This document shows, in pieces, positions 1 to 8,972 of a DNA stretch of 64,000 nt. Below the pieces are notes generated by a model that saw nothing but the letters and a program-made list of their open reading frames with translations, ran no database searches and was not told where the DNA came from. How positions within the stretch are numbered: the stretch's first letter is position 1; every line of letters begins with the position of its first letter. A program made the position numbers and the translations under genes. The stretch comes from Archangium sp. (GTDB lineage: Bacteria > Myxococcota > Myxococcia > Myxococcales > Myxococcaceae): the NCBI GenBank assembly GCA_030681645.1, contig JAUXRX010000009.1, forward strand, positions 62,001-126,000, read 5' to 3'.

Positions 1-496
1 GGGGGAGCAGCGTCTCCTTCGCCACCTGGTGGAAGAAGTCAGGCGCGTGCGTCACCGGCCCGCCGGCCCAGTACACCCCCACCGCGCTCGCCGCCTTCGA
101 CACCGCGGCCACCACCCGGGTGAAGGTGGTGAGCCGCTCCAGCTGCGAGGCCTCGCGCCTGTCACCGGCGAGGCGCGAGAGCAGGCCCGTGGGCCGCGCC
201 TGCATCGGGCCCTCGAGCGTGAGCGCCAGGTGCGCCGCGTGCCTGGCCAGCCGCCAGCGGCCATTCACCGCGGACAGGCTCAGGAAGGCCGAGGTGTCGG
301 CCTCGGCGTTCGGCACGGGCCCGGGGATCGCGGTGAGCTTCACCGTGGCGCCGCTCACGAGCAGCGAGAGCCCCGCCGCCGTCTCCTTCCACTCGAGCTC
401 GGCGCCCGGCAGCAGCTCGCGCGTGGTGGCCTCGAGGGCGCTGCGCGGGGGAAGGGTGGGCGTGCCGGTGAGGATCGAGGCGCCTGGCCTGATCAT
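1..496 (-). CDS. DUF4261-like protein, 3' end beyond the window
   Basis: Reading leftwards from an ATG at 496, an open frame runs off the window edge (165 residues visible). It begins MIRPGASILTGTPTLP and has a region near residues 95-160 containing AVGVYWAGGPVTHAPDFF, which resembles the DUF4261 signature (a GVYW core followed by His/Ala and paired aromatics). That family has no known enzymatic role. The start codon overlaps the stop of the upstream kinase gene (ATGA), so the two are probably translationally coupled. The product looks cytoplasmic: I see no signal peptide or membrane segment. The DUF4261 assignment is from memory of the motif. The reading frame itself is well supported by the coupling and the codon pattern. 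Confidence 0.72.
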   Translation of the reverse strand, partial: MIRPGASILTGTPTLPPRSALEATTRELLPGAELEWKETAAGLSLLVSGATVKLTAIPGPVPNAEADTSAFLSLSAVNGRWRLARHAAHLALTLEGPMQARPTGLLSRLAGDRREASQLERLTTFTRVVAAVSKAASAVGVYWAGGPVTHAPDFFHQVAKETLLP

Positions 497-1965
497 CGCT
501 TCGTCCGCCGCTGCAGGGCCTGCAGCAGCAGGTCAGGCGTCACCGGCTTGAGCAGCACCTCGTCGGCGAGCGCCAGGTGCTCCTGCGGCACCTCGTGGCC
601 GGTGTGAAAGAGAATCGACACCTCGGGCCGCACCGCGCGCAGCTTCGGAGCGACCGTCGCGCCGGGCCCGAAGGGCATCGCCTGGTCGAGCAGCACCGCC
701 TTGATGCGCGTGTCCTGGCGCAGCAGCTCGACCGCGCGCGCGCCGTCTTCGGCCTGCACCACCTCGTAGCCGTGCCGCTCGAGCAGCCGCGCCACCGCCC
801 TTCGCACCGGCGCCTCGTCATCGACGATCAACACCACCTCGCCGCTGCTGCGCCTGAACGTCGGCGCCGGCGTCTGGGCCGGCACGTTCGCCGCGACGGG
901 AAGGAAGAGCTCGAAAGTGGAGCCCACACCGAGCACGCTGTCGTAGCGAACCGAGCCGCCGTGACGCTGGGCAGTGGCCAGCACCGTCGACAAGCCCAGC
1001 CCGGTGCCGCTGCCCACCGGCTTGGTGGTGAAGAAGGGCTCGAAGAGGTGCGCCTGCACCTCGCGGGTCATGCCCGGGCCGTTGTCCACCACGCGGATCC
1101 GCACCGTCTCGGGCGAGGTGAGCTCGGCCGACACGTCGATGCGGGGCATGCGGCTGTTCGCGTCGCGCAGCGCGTCGCGCGCGTTGACCAGCAGGTTCAT
1201 CAGCGCCTGCTCGAGCTCGGCGAGGTGGCAGCGCACCCCCGCGCCATTCGCCTTCGTCGCGACCGTCAGCTCGAAGTGCGGCTCGAAGAAGCGGCGGCAC
1301 ATGCCCACCACGCGGTGCACGAGCTGGTCGACGTCGGCGACCGGCGAGTCCCTGACGCGGTCATCCTTCGACCAGGTCATCACCTGCCGCACCAGGTCGG
1401 CCGCCCGCCGTCCCGCGGTCTCGGCATCGCTCAGCGCCTTGTGAATGTCGCCCTCGGTGACGCGCAGCGCCAGCTCGATGGCCGGCAGCATGGTGGCCAG
1501 CAGGTTGTTGAAGTTGTGCGAGATGCCCGCCGCCAGCTGGCCGACCGTCTCGAGGCGGTGGGCTGCGCGGAAGCTCTCTGCGAGCTGGTGTTGTTCGGTC
1601 ACGTCCAGGTTGCCGCCGACGATGCGCGTGGGTTGGCCGTCGCCGTCGGTGAGCACCTTGCCGAAGGTCTGCATCCACCGCACCTGGCCGTCGGGCCGCA
1701 CGAAGCGATGCGGGGCGCTGGTGAAGGTGCGTTGCTCGAACGTCCTCCCCATCGCCTGGCTCATCATCGCCCGGTCTTCCGGGTGGACGTACGTCTGGTA
1801 GCGGTCTGGAGAGAGCGGCTCGGTGCAGCCGGTGAGCTCGTGCATGCGCCGGTTCCACTGAATGAGGCCGGCCTTCACGTCGAACACCCACAGGCCCACG
1901 CCGGTCGTCTCGAGGGCGAGGTGAACCAGCTCGGCGTCACTGTCGGGAAGAGAGCTCACGGACAC
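493..1965 (-). CDS. PAS-type sensor histidine kinase with C-terminal receiver
   Basis: A 490-residue soluble hybrid kinase. Residues about 15-130 form a PAS/PAC sensor (TTGVGLWVFDVKAGLIQWNR). The phosphoacceptor is His150 in GQLAAGISHNFNNLLA, the HNFNN variant of the H box. The ATPase domain spans about 240-365, with N box LMNLLVNARDAL, G1 VDNGPGM and G2 GTGLGLS. A receiver occupies about 372-488 with the DD pair in VVLIVDDEAP, the phosphorylatable Asp in AVLLDQAMP and the conserved Lys in LLKP. There are no membrane segments, so it should sense a cytoplasmic signal through PAS. The receiver fused to the kinase end suggests a phosphorelay. The only neighbour cue is the coupled DUF4261 gene downstream. 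Confidence 0.93.
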   Translation of the reverse strand: MSVSSLPDSDAELVHLALETTGVGLWVFDVKAGLIQWNRRMHELTGCTEPLSPDRYQTYVHPEDRAMMSQAMGRTFEQRTFTSAPHRFVRPDGQVRWMQTFGKVLTDGDGQPTRIVGGNLDVTEQHQLAESFRAAHRLETVGQLAAGISHNFNNLLATMLPAIELALRVTEGDIHKALSDAETAGRRAADLVRQVMTWSKDDRVRDSPVADVDQLVHRVVGMCRRFFEPHFELTVATKANGAGVRCHLAELEQALMNLLVNARDALRDANSRMPRIDVSAELTSPETVRIRVVDNGPGMTREVQAHLFEPFFTTKPVGSGTGLGLSTVLATAQRHGGSVRYDSVLGVGSTFELFLPVAANVPAQTPAPTFRRSSGEVVLIVDDEAPVRRAVARLLERHGYEVVQAEDGARAVELLRQDTRIKAVLLDQAMPFGPGATVAPKLRAVRPEVSILFHTGHEVPQEHLALADEVLLKPVTPDLLLQALQRRTKR

Positions 1966-2026
1966 CTGGAAAATAGCGGGCGGATCGTGCGCAGGCTCGC
2001 AGGATCGAGGGCCGGCGCGCCAGCGC

Positions 2027-2854
2027 TCACGAGGGCCACGCGAGGCGGAAGAGAGGGGCCCGCGCCGACGGATCGTCTGGGTCTGCCACGAGCCGCAGCT
2101 CGCCCTGCTCGAGCCAGCAGAGGCCCTCGAGCTTCACGCCCGGCGCCACCACGAGGCGGCCGTCGTCGACGCGACCCCGGCGATCGAGCACCCCGACGAC
2201 CGAGCCTGCCACCACGCCATCGTCGTACGGGTTGTCGGTGTTCTCCGCGGCGGCAGTGAAGAGCACGGTGCCGCCGGGCCCCAGGCAGAGGTCGGTGAGC
2301 GAGAGCGCCACCCCCTCGAGCGCGCCGAGGGCCACGGGCACGATCTCCCGCAGCGCGGCTTCCGTGAACACGCCGGTCTCGAGCTCCCGCTCGAAGGTGG
2401 CGCGGTCGAGGTGGATGAGCGCGTTTTCCCGCCGCGCGCCGTTGCCACGCTGGGCGAGCAGCACCTCGTCGCCGCTCACCACCGCGCCCTCGATGTTGAG
2501 CTCGTGGATGCGGCGATCGAGGGCTGCATAGAGCGGGCGCAGATCGACGTGTCGCCGCGACTCGTGTTCGGGGTTCACGCCGATCGCCAGGCGCCGCGCC
2601 GCGCTCGAGCCCGAGCCCAGGGCGAGCAGGGTGCCGCCGGTGACGAGGAGCGCCTCGAAGTCGGGCTTCCGGTCCTTGGGAATGGTGGCGACCCGGGGGC
2701 CCTCGCCCAGGGGCAGCCGGGAAGGGTTCGCGCCGGAGAGATCCGTGGCGAGCAGCTCCAGGCCGTCGTCGGCGACCGCGAAGAGGCGGCCGGCGTGGTG
2801 AACGAGGCCGCTGGCCGCGGAGAGATCGAGATGAGTGAGAAGCTCGAGCTTCAT
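2027..2854 (-). CDS. propeller-like hypothetical protein (possibly DUF6929)
   Basis: A 275-residue protein starting MKLELLTHLDLSAASGLVHH at the ATG at 2854. It has repeated strand-like blocks of the kind seen in propeller proteins (HAGRLFAVADDGLELLATD, GSGSSAARRLAIGV, LEGVALSLTDLCLGPGGTVLF) but no signal peptide. The LALGSGSSAARR region and the overall plan recall DUF6929, a family of unknown function; I cannot verify that. The open frame continues upstream of 2854, but that part is antisense to hisC. The gene is divergent from hisC with only 57 bp between the two start codons, so the promoters must lie back to back. Confidence 0.7.
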   Translation of the reverse strand: MKLELLTHLDLSAASGLVHHAGRLFAVADDGLELLATDLSGANPSRLPLGEGPRVATIPKDRKPDFEALLVTGGTLLALGSGSSAARRLAIGVNPEHESRRHVDLRPLYAALDRRIHELNIEGAVVSGDEVLLAQRGNGARRENALIHLDRATFERELETGVFTEAALREIVPVALGALEGVALSLTDLCLGPGGTVLFTAAAENTDNPYDDGVVAGSVVGVLDRRGRVDDGRLVVAPGVKLEGLCWLEQGELRLVADPDDPSARAPLFRLAWPS

Positions 2855-2911
2855 CAGGTGGACTGTACCGAGCGGGGAGACCGGCGGCTGCTTTCTGAGT
2901 ACGGAGAACCG

Positions 2912-3970
2912 ATGAGCCCCCAGCCGCGCCCCGGGATCCTGAAGATCGCCAACTACGTCGCCGGAGACCTCACGATACCGGGCGTCGCGCACCCCGCGCT
3001 GCTCTGCGCCAACGAGTCGCCGCTCGGCCCCAGCCCCGCGGCCGTGAGCGCCGCGCGCGAGGCGCTGGCCAACGTGCACCTCTACCCCGACGCCGACACC
3101 AGGCTGTTGTGCGAAGCGCTGGCGAAGCAGCACGGGCTCGACCCTTCGTGGATCATGTGCGGCACCGGCTCGGAGTCGCTCATCGAGGTCCTCTGCCGCG
3201 CGTACGCGGGGCCCGGTGACGAGGTGCTGATGCCGCAGTTCAGCTTCCCCATGTTCGCCATCTTCGCGAACGCCGTGGGGGCGACCGTGGTCAACGCACC
3301 GTCTGCGAACTTCACCGCCGACGTCGACGCGCTGCTCGCGGCGGTGACGCCGCAGACGAAGCTGGTCTTCATCGCCAACCCGAACAACCCCACCGGCACC
3401 TGGGTGGATCGCGCGGCCATCGCGCGGCTGGTGGCGGGGTTGCCCGAGCGGGTGATGCTGGTGCTCGACTCCGCGTACGCGGAGTACCTGGCGGACCCGG
3501 CGTACGATGCGGGCCTCCACTACGTCACCGAGCACCCCGGGCGGGTGGTGGTGCTGCGCACGTTCTCGAAGCTCTACGCGCTGGCGGGGCTGCGCATCGG
3601 TTGGATGCACGCCGATCCGAAGACCATCGATCTGCTGCGCCGCGCGCGGTTCATCTTCCCCGTGACCGCGCCGTCGCAGGCCGCCGCCATCGCCGCGCTG
3701 GGTGACGCTGCGCACGTGCAGCGCTCGGTCGCGCACAACACGCAGTGGTTGCCGTGGTTGGCGAAGGAGCTCTCGTCGCGCGGCATCGAGGTGTTGCCGT
3801 CGGGTGGGAACTTCGTGCTCGCGCGGTTCCCGGGGAAGTGGCGCGAGGCCGAGGCCGCGCTGCGTGCGAAGGGCGTCATCGTCAGGGCGATTCCCCCGCT
3901 CGAGGGGCTGCGGATCTCGGTGGGGCTCGAGGCCGACAATCGCGCGGTGGTCGCGGCGCTCAGCGCGTGA
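2912..3970 (+). CDS. hisC: histidinol-phosphate aminotransferase
   Basis: A 352-residue fold-type I PLP aminotransferase. In histidine biosynthesis HisC converts imidazole-acetol phosphate and glutamate to histidinol phosphate. Visible landmarks are the substrate-side ANESPLGPSP near residue 34, the GTGSESLIEVLCRAY phosphate-binding segment, IANPNNPTGTW, the LDSAYAEY Asp/Tyr pair that contacts PLP, and the Schiff-base Lys in RTFSKLYALAGLRIGW. The length is normal for the family. The ATG at 2912 is preceded by GGAG at 2903-2906. No other his gene is visible nearby, so it is a stand-alone copy. A related aromatic or broad-specificity aminotransferase role cannot be excluded. Confidence 0.9.
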   Translation: MSPQPRPGILKIANYVAGDLTIPGVAHPALLCANESPLGPSPAAVSAAREALANVHLYPDADTRLLCEALAKQHGLDPSWIMCGTGSESLIEVLCRAYAGPGDEVLMPQFSFPMFAIFANAVGATVVNAPSANFTADVDALLAAVTPQTKLVFIANPNNPTGTWVDRAAIARLVAGLPERVMLVLDSAYAEYLADPAYDAGLHYVTEHPGRVVVLRTFSKLYALAGLRIGWMHADPKTIDLLRRARFIFPVTAPSQAAAIAALGDAAHVQRSVAHNTQWLPWLAKELSSRGIEVLPSGGNFVLARFPGKWREAEAALRAKGVIVRAIPPLEGLRISVGLEADNRAVVAALSA

Positions 3971-4004
3971 GCTCTCCCCGAGGGAAGACCCCCTGTGAAG
4001 TGTG

Positions 4005-4045
4005 CCCCTCACCCCGCCCTCTCCCCGCTTCGCAGGGAGAGGGAG
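4005..4045. repeat. family A repeat (CCTCTCCCC hairpin), copy 1
   Basis: The sequence reads CCCCTCACCCCGCC, then CCTCTCCCC, a CGCTTCGCA loop and GGGAGAGGG. The arms pair, and the element sits between the convergent 3' ends of hisC and the acyl-CoA synthetase gene, where it could serve as a bidirectional transcription stop. The same element recurs at 8927, 27635, 38032, 38104, 48570, 57338, 60665 and 63602. Confidence 0.85.
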
Positions 4046-4052
4046 AGAGGTG

Positions 4053-6332
4053 TCAGAGCCACGCGCCGAGCGCGCGCACCGCTTCGTCGGCCGCGCGGAA
4101 GACCGGCAGGCCAGCCGCCTCGAGGGCGCGCACGAGCGGCTCGTAGAGCGGCCCGCCGTCGATGACGACCACCATCGGCTTCTTCGTCGCCGCGAAGAGT
4201 GGCGGCAACGTGCGCGCGAGGCTGGTCGCCGCAGAGATGCTCTCCGGGCCTTCTCCTCCTCCTCCGAGGGATGCCAGCGCGGGCGACATGGGCACCACGC
4301 CGAGGATCAACGCGTCGACGCCATCGTCGGCGAGCACGGCCCTGGCGATCTCCACGTGGGCTGAGTCGGGTGCGCCCGGCGTCACGTCGATCGGGTTCTT
4401 CACGTCGACCAGCCCGTCCACGTTGCAGCGCGCGAGCGCAGCGCGAACCGCCCCCCTGGTCTGCTCCGAGAGTCGCGCGAGCTCCATCGACCAGCGCTCA
4501 CCGCGCAGCTGGTCGGCCATCGCCACCACCTCGAAGCCGGCGTTGCTCATCAACATCACCCGCCGCCCCGAGCGCTGGCGATCGGCCAGCGCACACGACA
4601 CGCGCACCAGCCCCTCGAACTCGGCGAAGGACTCGGCGATCAACACGCCCGCGGCGGCCGCGAGGTGCCAGCACGCGCGGTAGTCCCCCGCGATGGCCGC
4701 GGTGTGACCCGCCGCGGTGCCCTGGCCTTCCGGCGAGCGCCCGCCCTTGTAGAGGATGACGCGCTTGCCCCCGGCGCGCGCCGCCTTCGCCGCCTCGAGG
4801 AAGCGCAGTCCATCGCCGGGCTTGAAGCCCTCCACGTAGGCCGCGATGACCTTCACCTCAGGGTCTGTGGCCACGTACGAGACGAAGTCGGCGATGCCGA
4901 GGTCCATCTGGTTGCCGGCGCTCACCAGGTAGCGGGGCACGATCTGCTCGAGGTGGCTGCCCCGGGTGATGGTGAAGGCGCCGCTCTGGCTCAAGAAGGC
5001 GAGGTTCCTCACGCTCCCCGTTCTCGGCGAGAGCCGGTGCGCGGGAATGAAGGTGGTGTCGTAGTGCCCGGGCGTCGAGGTCACGCCCATCGAGTTGGGC
5101 CCGCACACCACCGGGCCACCCCACGCCGTGGCGCGAGAGCGCGCGAGCACGGCTTCGACGAGCCGCTGCTTCTCCTGCCCGCCCTCCTTCTCGGCCATGC
5201 CGCCGGGGATGACGATCATCGACTCGGCCTTCTCACCTTCGACCAGGCTGGCCATGAGCTCGGGCACCGCCGCGGCGCTCACCGCCAGCACCGCGAGGTC
5301 GACGCGCTCGGAAAGCGCTGCCGGGCTCGCGACGCAGCGCACGCCGTCAATCTCGGTCTCACCGGGTTTGATCACCACCAGCCGGTCGGACGTGAAGCCG
5401 TCGCGCAACAGGTTGCGCAGGATGATGCGGCCCATGTTGACGCCCTTCGACGACACGCCCGCCACGCACACCGTCTTCGGCTCGAAGAACGCGCGCAGCT
5501 TGTGTGCCGGCGCACGCACTGGCGCGGGGCTCGCCCATTTCACGCGAGCCAGCGCGTCCACCGGCACGAGCTGGCCAGAGGCGTCGACCAGGAACGGATT
5601 GAACTCGAGCTCCTCCAGCGCCGGTGCATCCGGAGCACCCACGGGATTCATGGCCCCGGCCACCTCCGCGAGGAACGCGAAGAGCCGCAGCCAGGTCTCG
5701 TCCTTCACCAGCGGCGTGCTGCCGCGGAGCTGCCCCGCGAGGTCGCGGTACACCAGCGTCTCCTTCAGCTCCTTCAGGGCGGCCGCGGGATCCGTGGGCA
5801 GGAAGAGCGCCGCCGCTTCTCGCCGGGGGAGCCGCGAACCGAAGACCTCCGTCTTGAGGCCACCCAGGCCCACCATGCCCACCAGCCCGAAGTCGTCACT
5901 GGCGCGCAGCCCGGCGATCACCTCGGCGCCGAGCCGCGAACGATCGAAGTCGACGCGCTTCATCACCAGCGCACCCTCGATGCGCGGAGCGCGGCCGTGC
6001 ACTGCCTCCCAGCGGGCGGAGACGTCGGCGAGGAAGTTCGTCACCAGCTCCGGGGGGACGTGGCCGTCCTGGACGAAGCGCACGCCGCCGACGTCGCTCT
6101 TGTGGAGGATGTCGCGCGAGACGACCTTGAGCACCACCGGCCCGCTCGCGAGGTGCCCCGCGCCCACGGGGAGCACCACGTGCTCCGGTACGGTCAGCCC
6201 CGCCGCGTTCAACACCGAGTACAGCTCGGGCTCGGTCAGCACGGCGGACTCGCGCCTCGAGGGAAGAAGGGCGTGGCCCGCGTTCAGCGCGGTCTTCGAG
6301 AGCGACAACAACAGCTCGAGGGCCTTCGACAT
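4053..6332 (-). CDS. NDP-forming acyl-CoA synthetase (acetate-CoA ligase, ADP-forming type)
   Basis: A 759-residue fused enzyme. Residues about 20-225 form the ATP-grasp beta part (GPVVLKVVSRDILHKSDVGG). It is followed by a CoA-binding Rossmann domain (VCVAGVSSKGVNMG near 290) and succinyl-CoA-ligase-like domains. The catalytic phospho-His is seen in GTAAGHTAAIAGD. Such enzymes convert acyl-CoA, ADP and phosphate to acid, CoA and ATP. The gene lies 2 bp downstream of iorB. In archaea, Ior makes arylacetyl-CoA from aromatic 2-oxoacids and an ADP-forming synthetase then harvests ATP from it, so the same role is likely here. I place the start at the ATG at 6332 because it follows the iorB stop; a longer reading would overlap iorB. 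Confidence 0.9.
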   Translation of the reverse strand: MSKALELLLSLSKTALNAGHALLPSRRESAVLTEPELYSVLNAAGLTVPEHVVLPVGAGHLASGPVVLKVVSRDILHKSDVGGVRFVQDGHVPPELVTNFLADVSARWEAVHGRAPRIEGALVMKRVDFDRSRLGAEVIAGLRASDDFGLVGMVGLGGLKTEVFGSRLPRREAAALFLPTDPAAALKELKETLVYRDLAGQLRGSTPLVKDETWLRLFAFLAEVAGAMNPVGAPDAPALEELEFNPFLVDASGQLVPVDALARVKWASPAPVRAPAHKLRAFFEPKTVCVAGVSSKGVNMGRIILRNLLRDGFTSDRLVVIKPGETEIDGVRCVASPAALSERVDLAVLAVSAAAVPELMASLVEGEKAESMIVIPGGMAEKEGGQEKQRLVEAVLARSRATAWGGPVVCGPNSMGVTSTPGHYDTTFIPAHRLSPRTGSVRNLAFLSQSGAFTITRGSHLEQIVPRYLVSAGNQMDLGIADFVSYVATDPEVKVIAAYVEGFKPGDGLRFLEAAKAARAGGKRVILYKGGRSPEGQGTAAGHTAAIAGDYRACWHLAAAAGVLIAESFAEFEGLVRVSCALADRQRSGRRVMLMSNAGFEVVAMADQLRGERWSMELARLSEQTRGAVRAALARCNVDGLVDVKNPIDVTPGAPDSAHVEIARAVLADDGVDALILGVVPMSPALASLGGGGEGPESISAATSLARTLPPLFAATKKPMVVVIDGGPLYEPLVRALEAAGLPVFRAADEAVRALGAWL

Positions 6333-6334
6333 GA

Positions 6335-7120
6335 TCAGCTCAACGTCGACGGCAGCGCCGCGTCGAGCGGGAGGAGATCGCGCGAAGCGAATACCCTCGC
6401 TGCGAACGCCGCCCCATCCGGCCGGTTCAACCGTTCGGCCCACGCCTTCACCACGTCGTCAGCGGCAGGCGACGGCTCGAAGCTCAATCGCGCCACCACC
6501 CGCGCGACGAGCCCCGGAGCGACCGACGCCGCCCGCAGCGCCGCGCTGAACTTCTCTGCGGCCTGGCCCATGCGGAAGGCACGCCGGTTGGCCTCGGCGA
6601 TGCGCTCACCTTTTCCCCCGAAGAGCGCGCCCAGGTGCTTCTCGAGCAGCTCGACGGGCAGGGGCAGGTGCGCCGCGGCCGCGCCCAGCACCACCATGTT
6701 CTGCGCCTTCATCGCCCCGGCCTTGCTGGCGAGCCGCGTCGCGTCCACCGCGATCACGCGGGGCAGGGTGAAGAGGAGGTCGAAGAGCTGCGGCAGGTCG
6801 GGGTAGTCGGCGATGTTCTTGAGCGGCGTGACGTCGGTGATCACCCACGCATCGGGGCGCAGCAGCGTCATGTAGCGCAGGCTCTCGAGCGGCTCGACCG
6901 ACAGCACCGCGCTGGCGCCGCCCTCCGAGATGAGATCGCTCGAGACGGGGCGATCCGACAGCCGCACCTGGGCCGAGACCGCGCCGCCGCGCTGGGCCAT
7001 GCCGTGCACCTCGGGCTGCTTGAAGTGCAGGCCCGCATCGACCGCGGCGTGGTCGACGATGTACGCGGTGGAGAGCACGCCCTGGCCACCGACTCCGCAG
7101 AGCACGAGATCGAAGTTCAT
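6335..7120 (-). CDS. iorB: indolepyruvate oxidoreductase subunit beta
   Basis: A 261-residue gamma-type subunit of 2-oxoacid oxidoreductases. The N-terminal LCGVGGQGVLSTAYIV is the typical glycine-rich opening, and EVHGMAQRGGAVSAQVR is the family signature near residue 38. With IorA it oxidises indolepyruvate and related aryl pyruvates to aryl-acetyl-CoA. The start overlaps the iorA stop by one base (TGATG), and the next gene begins 2 bp after its stop. This makes a tight three-gene operon iorA-iorB-synthetase. The length is slightly above that of archaeal IorB (about 200), with a C-terminal helical extension after about residue 190. Confidence 0.93.
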   Translation of the reverse strand: MNFDLVLCGVGGQGVLSTAYIVDHAAVDAGLHFKQPEVHGMAQRGGAVSAQVRLSDRPVSSDLISEGGASAVLSVEPLESLRYMTLLRPDAWVITDVTPLKNIADYPDLPQLFDLLFTLPRVIAVDATRLASKAGAMKAQNMVVLGAAAAHLPLPVELLEKHLGALFGGKGERIAEANRRAFRMGQAAEKFSAALRAASVAPGLVARVVARLSFEPSPAADDVVKAWAERLNRPDGAAFAARVFASRDLLPLDAALPSTLS

Positions 7121-8814
7121 CAGCAGCTCCCCGTGCAGTTCGCGCAGTCGGGATCGTCGTGGTGCGCGGCGTCGCGCTCGCGCTTGTTCTCTTTGATCTC
7201 CTTCGCGTACCGGACGCAGGCGCGGCGGGCGATGATCACCGAGAGCCCCTGGTGGGCGAGCTCTTCCTTCACCACGGCCAGGTTCTCGGCCTTCTTCTGG
7301 GGCACCGGCGTGATCACGCGGATGTGTTTGCGGTGCACGCCCAGGCCCGCGACGAGATCCACCACCTGCTCATCGGTCGCGCTGGTGGGCTGACCGCCGG
7401 TCATGGCCACGATGCTGTTGTCGAGGATGATGACCTTGATGTTGGTGTCGTCGTTGGCCGCGTCGAGCAGCGCCGTCATGCCCGAGTGGGTGAAGGTGCC
7501 GTCGCCGATGACGCAGAGCGAGGGGTTGATGCCCGCGTGCGCGGCGCCGATGGCCATGCCGATCGACGAGCCCATGCACAGGCAGGAATGAATGGCCTGG
7601 TACGGTTTCAGGTAGCCCAGCGCGTAGCAGCCGATGTCGCCCATCACGCGGGTGTTCTCACCGACCTCGCGCATCACCTCGTTGATCACGTCGTACGAGT
7701 CTCCGTGGGGGCAGGCGTCGCAGAGCCGGGGCGGGCGCGACGAGAGCACCTCGGCGAGGCCCTTCAGCTCGAGTGACGGCTGCACCGCGACGCCGAATAC
7801 GCGGCGCAGGACGTCGGGTGACAGCTCCCCGCTGCGGGGGATGTCGCCGGTCATGCGGCCCTTGATGGGCTTCTCGCGGAACAGGCCGAGCGCGCTGACG
7901 AAGCGCTCGATGAAGGGGTAGCCCTCTTCGATGATCATCACCTCGGACGAGGCGTCGATCAGCGCGCGCATCTTCGCCACGGGGAGCGGATAGATGCCGA
8001 TGCGCAACACGTTGAAGTCGTCGAGCTTCGGCCCGAGCGCTTCGACGAGGTAGTTCCACGCGATACCCGAGACGAGGATGCCCTTCTTGCCTTCGCCGCG
8101 AAGGGTGAGCGCGTTGGCGGCGTGCTCGCTCGAGAACTTCTGCAGGCGCGGCTGCTTTTCCAGCAGCCCGGCGTAGGCGCGCCGCGCGTTGGTGGGGATG
8201 AGGGTGTAGAGGCCCGCGTCCTCGACGTAGCGGGTCTCGTTCTGGGCGCGGCGCGCGGCGAGCTCGACCAGCGCGCGGCTGTGGGCGAGGCGGGTGACCA
8301 GGCGCAGCAGCACGGGAATGCGCAGCTTCTCGGACAGCTCGAAGGCCTGGAGGGTGAAGTCGTAGGCCTGCTGCTGATCAGCCGGCTCGAAGCAGGGCAC
8401 CTGGGCGAAGTCGGCGAAGCAGCGCGAGTCCTGCTCGTTCTGTGAGCTGTGCATCGACGGGTCGTCGGCGACGGCGAGCACCAGCCCGCCCCACGCGCCC
8501 GAGACGGCGACGTTCATGAACGGGTCGGCGGCGACGTTGAGGCCGACGTGCTTCATCGATACCAGCGCGCGCTTGCCGCAGTACGAGACGCCGATGGCCT
8601 CCTCGAGCGCCACCTTCTCGTTGGTCGACCAGAGGCCGCGCACGGGAAGTTGGTGGTCCTTCACGTAGGTGGTGATGGTCTGAAAAATCTCAGTCGAGGG
8701 GGTGCCCGGGTAGGCGTAGGCGGCGCTGAGCCCAGCGTCGATCGCACCTCGGGCTACGGCTTCATCGCCCAGCAGAATCTCTTTCGTGGTCACGTTGCTG
8801 AATTTGCGTTGCAC
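7120..8814 (-). CDS. iorA: indolepyruvate oxidoreductase subunit alpha
   Basis: A 564-residue thiamine-diphosphate subunit. It opens with LLGDEAVARGAIDAGLSAAYAYPGTPSTEI. The TPP-binding half has LCDACPHGDSYDVI, MGDIGCYALGY and the GDG...N motif IGDGTFTHSGM...IILDNSIVAMTGGQ. The start is the GTG at 8814 with GGGGAG at about 8824-8829. Oddly, the protein is short. Classical IorA proteins end in a ferredoxin-like domain with two four-Cys clusters, whereas here the chain stops after DPDCANCTGSC, which holds only three Cys. Electron transfer may use another protein, or the tail may bind one cluster with help from elsewhere. Confidence 0.93.
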   Translation of the reverse strand: MQRKFSNVTTKEILLGDEAVARGAIDAGLSAAYAYPGTPSTEIFQTITTYVKDHQLPVRGLWSTNEKVALEEAIGVSYCGKRALVSMKHVGLNVAADPFMNVAVSGAWGGLVLAVADDPSMHSSQNEQDSRCFADFAQVPCFEPADQQQAYDFTLQAFELSEKLRIPVLLRLVTRLAHSRALVELAARRAQNETRYVEDAGLYTLIPTNARRAYAGLLEKQPRLQKFSSEHAANALTLRGEGKKGILVSGIAWNYLVEALGPKLDDFNVLRIGIYPLPVAKMRALIDASSEVMIIEEGYPFIERFVSALGLFREKPIKGRMTGDIPRSGELSPDVLRRVFGVAVQPSLELKGLAEVLSSRPPRLCDACPHGDSYDVINEVMREVGENTRVMGDIGCYALGYLKPYQAIHSCLCMGSSIGMAIGAAHAGINPSLCVIGDGTFTHSGMTALLDAANDDTNIKVIILDNSIVAMTGGQPTSATDEQVVDLVAGLGVHRKHIRVITPVPQKKAENLAVVKEELAHQGLSVIIARRACVRYAKEIKENKRERDAAHHDDPDCANCTGSC

Positions 8815-8926
8815 GGTTCGTGCTCCCCGGTTTCAGGGGGGTTCGGGTTTCGGGCGGCGCAATCGTTGCGGTCCTGGCCGTGGTCTCCGCATGAAGTGCG
8901 CGGGGCGGGGCGCTTCGGGCGATCGG

Positions 8927-8968
8927 CCCCTCACCCCAGCCCTCTCCCCGCTTCGCAGGGAGAGGGAG
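8927..8968. repeat. family A repeat, copy 2
   Basis: CCCCTCACCCCAGCCCTCTC continuing into CCCGCTTCGCAGGGAGAGGG. It lies in the 158-bp gap between the 5' end of iorA and the 3' end of a small membrane-protein gene. The two arms can form a 9-bp stem. Confidence 0.85.
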
Positions 8969-8972
8969 ACAT

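Noticed and set aside
2855-4012. N-terminal extension of the propeller-like gene
   Set aside because: The upstream part is antisense to hisC; a clean start at 2854 gives a coherent protein.
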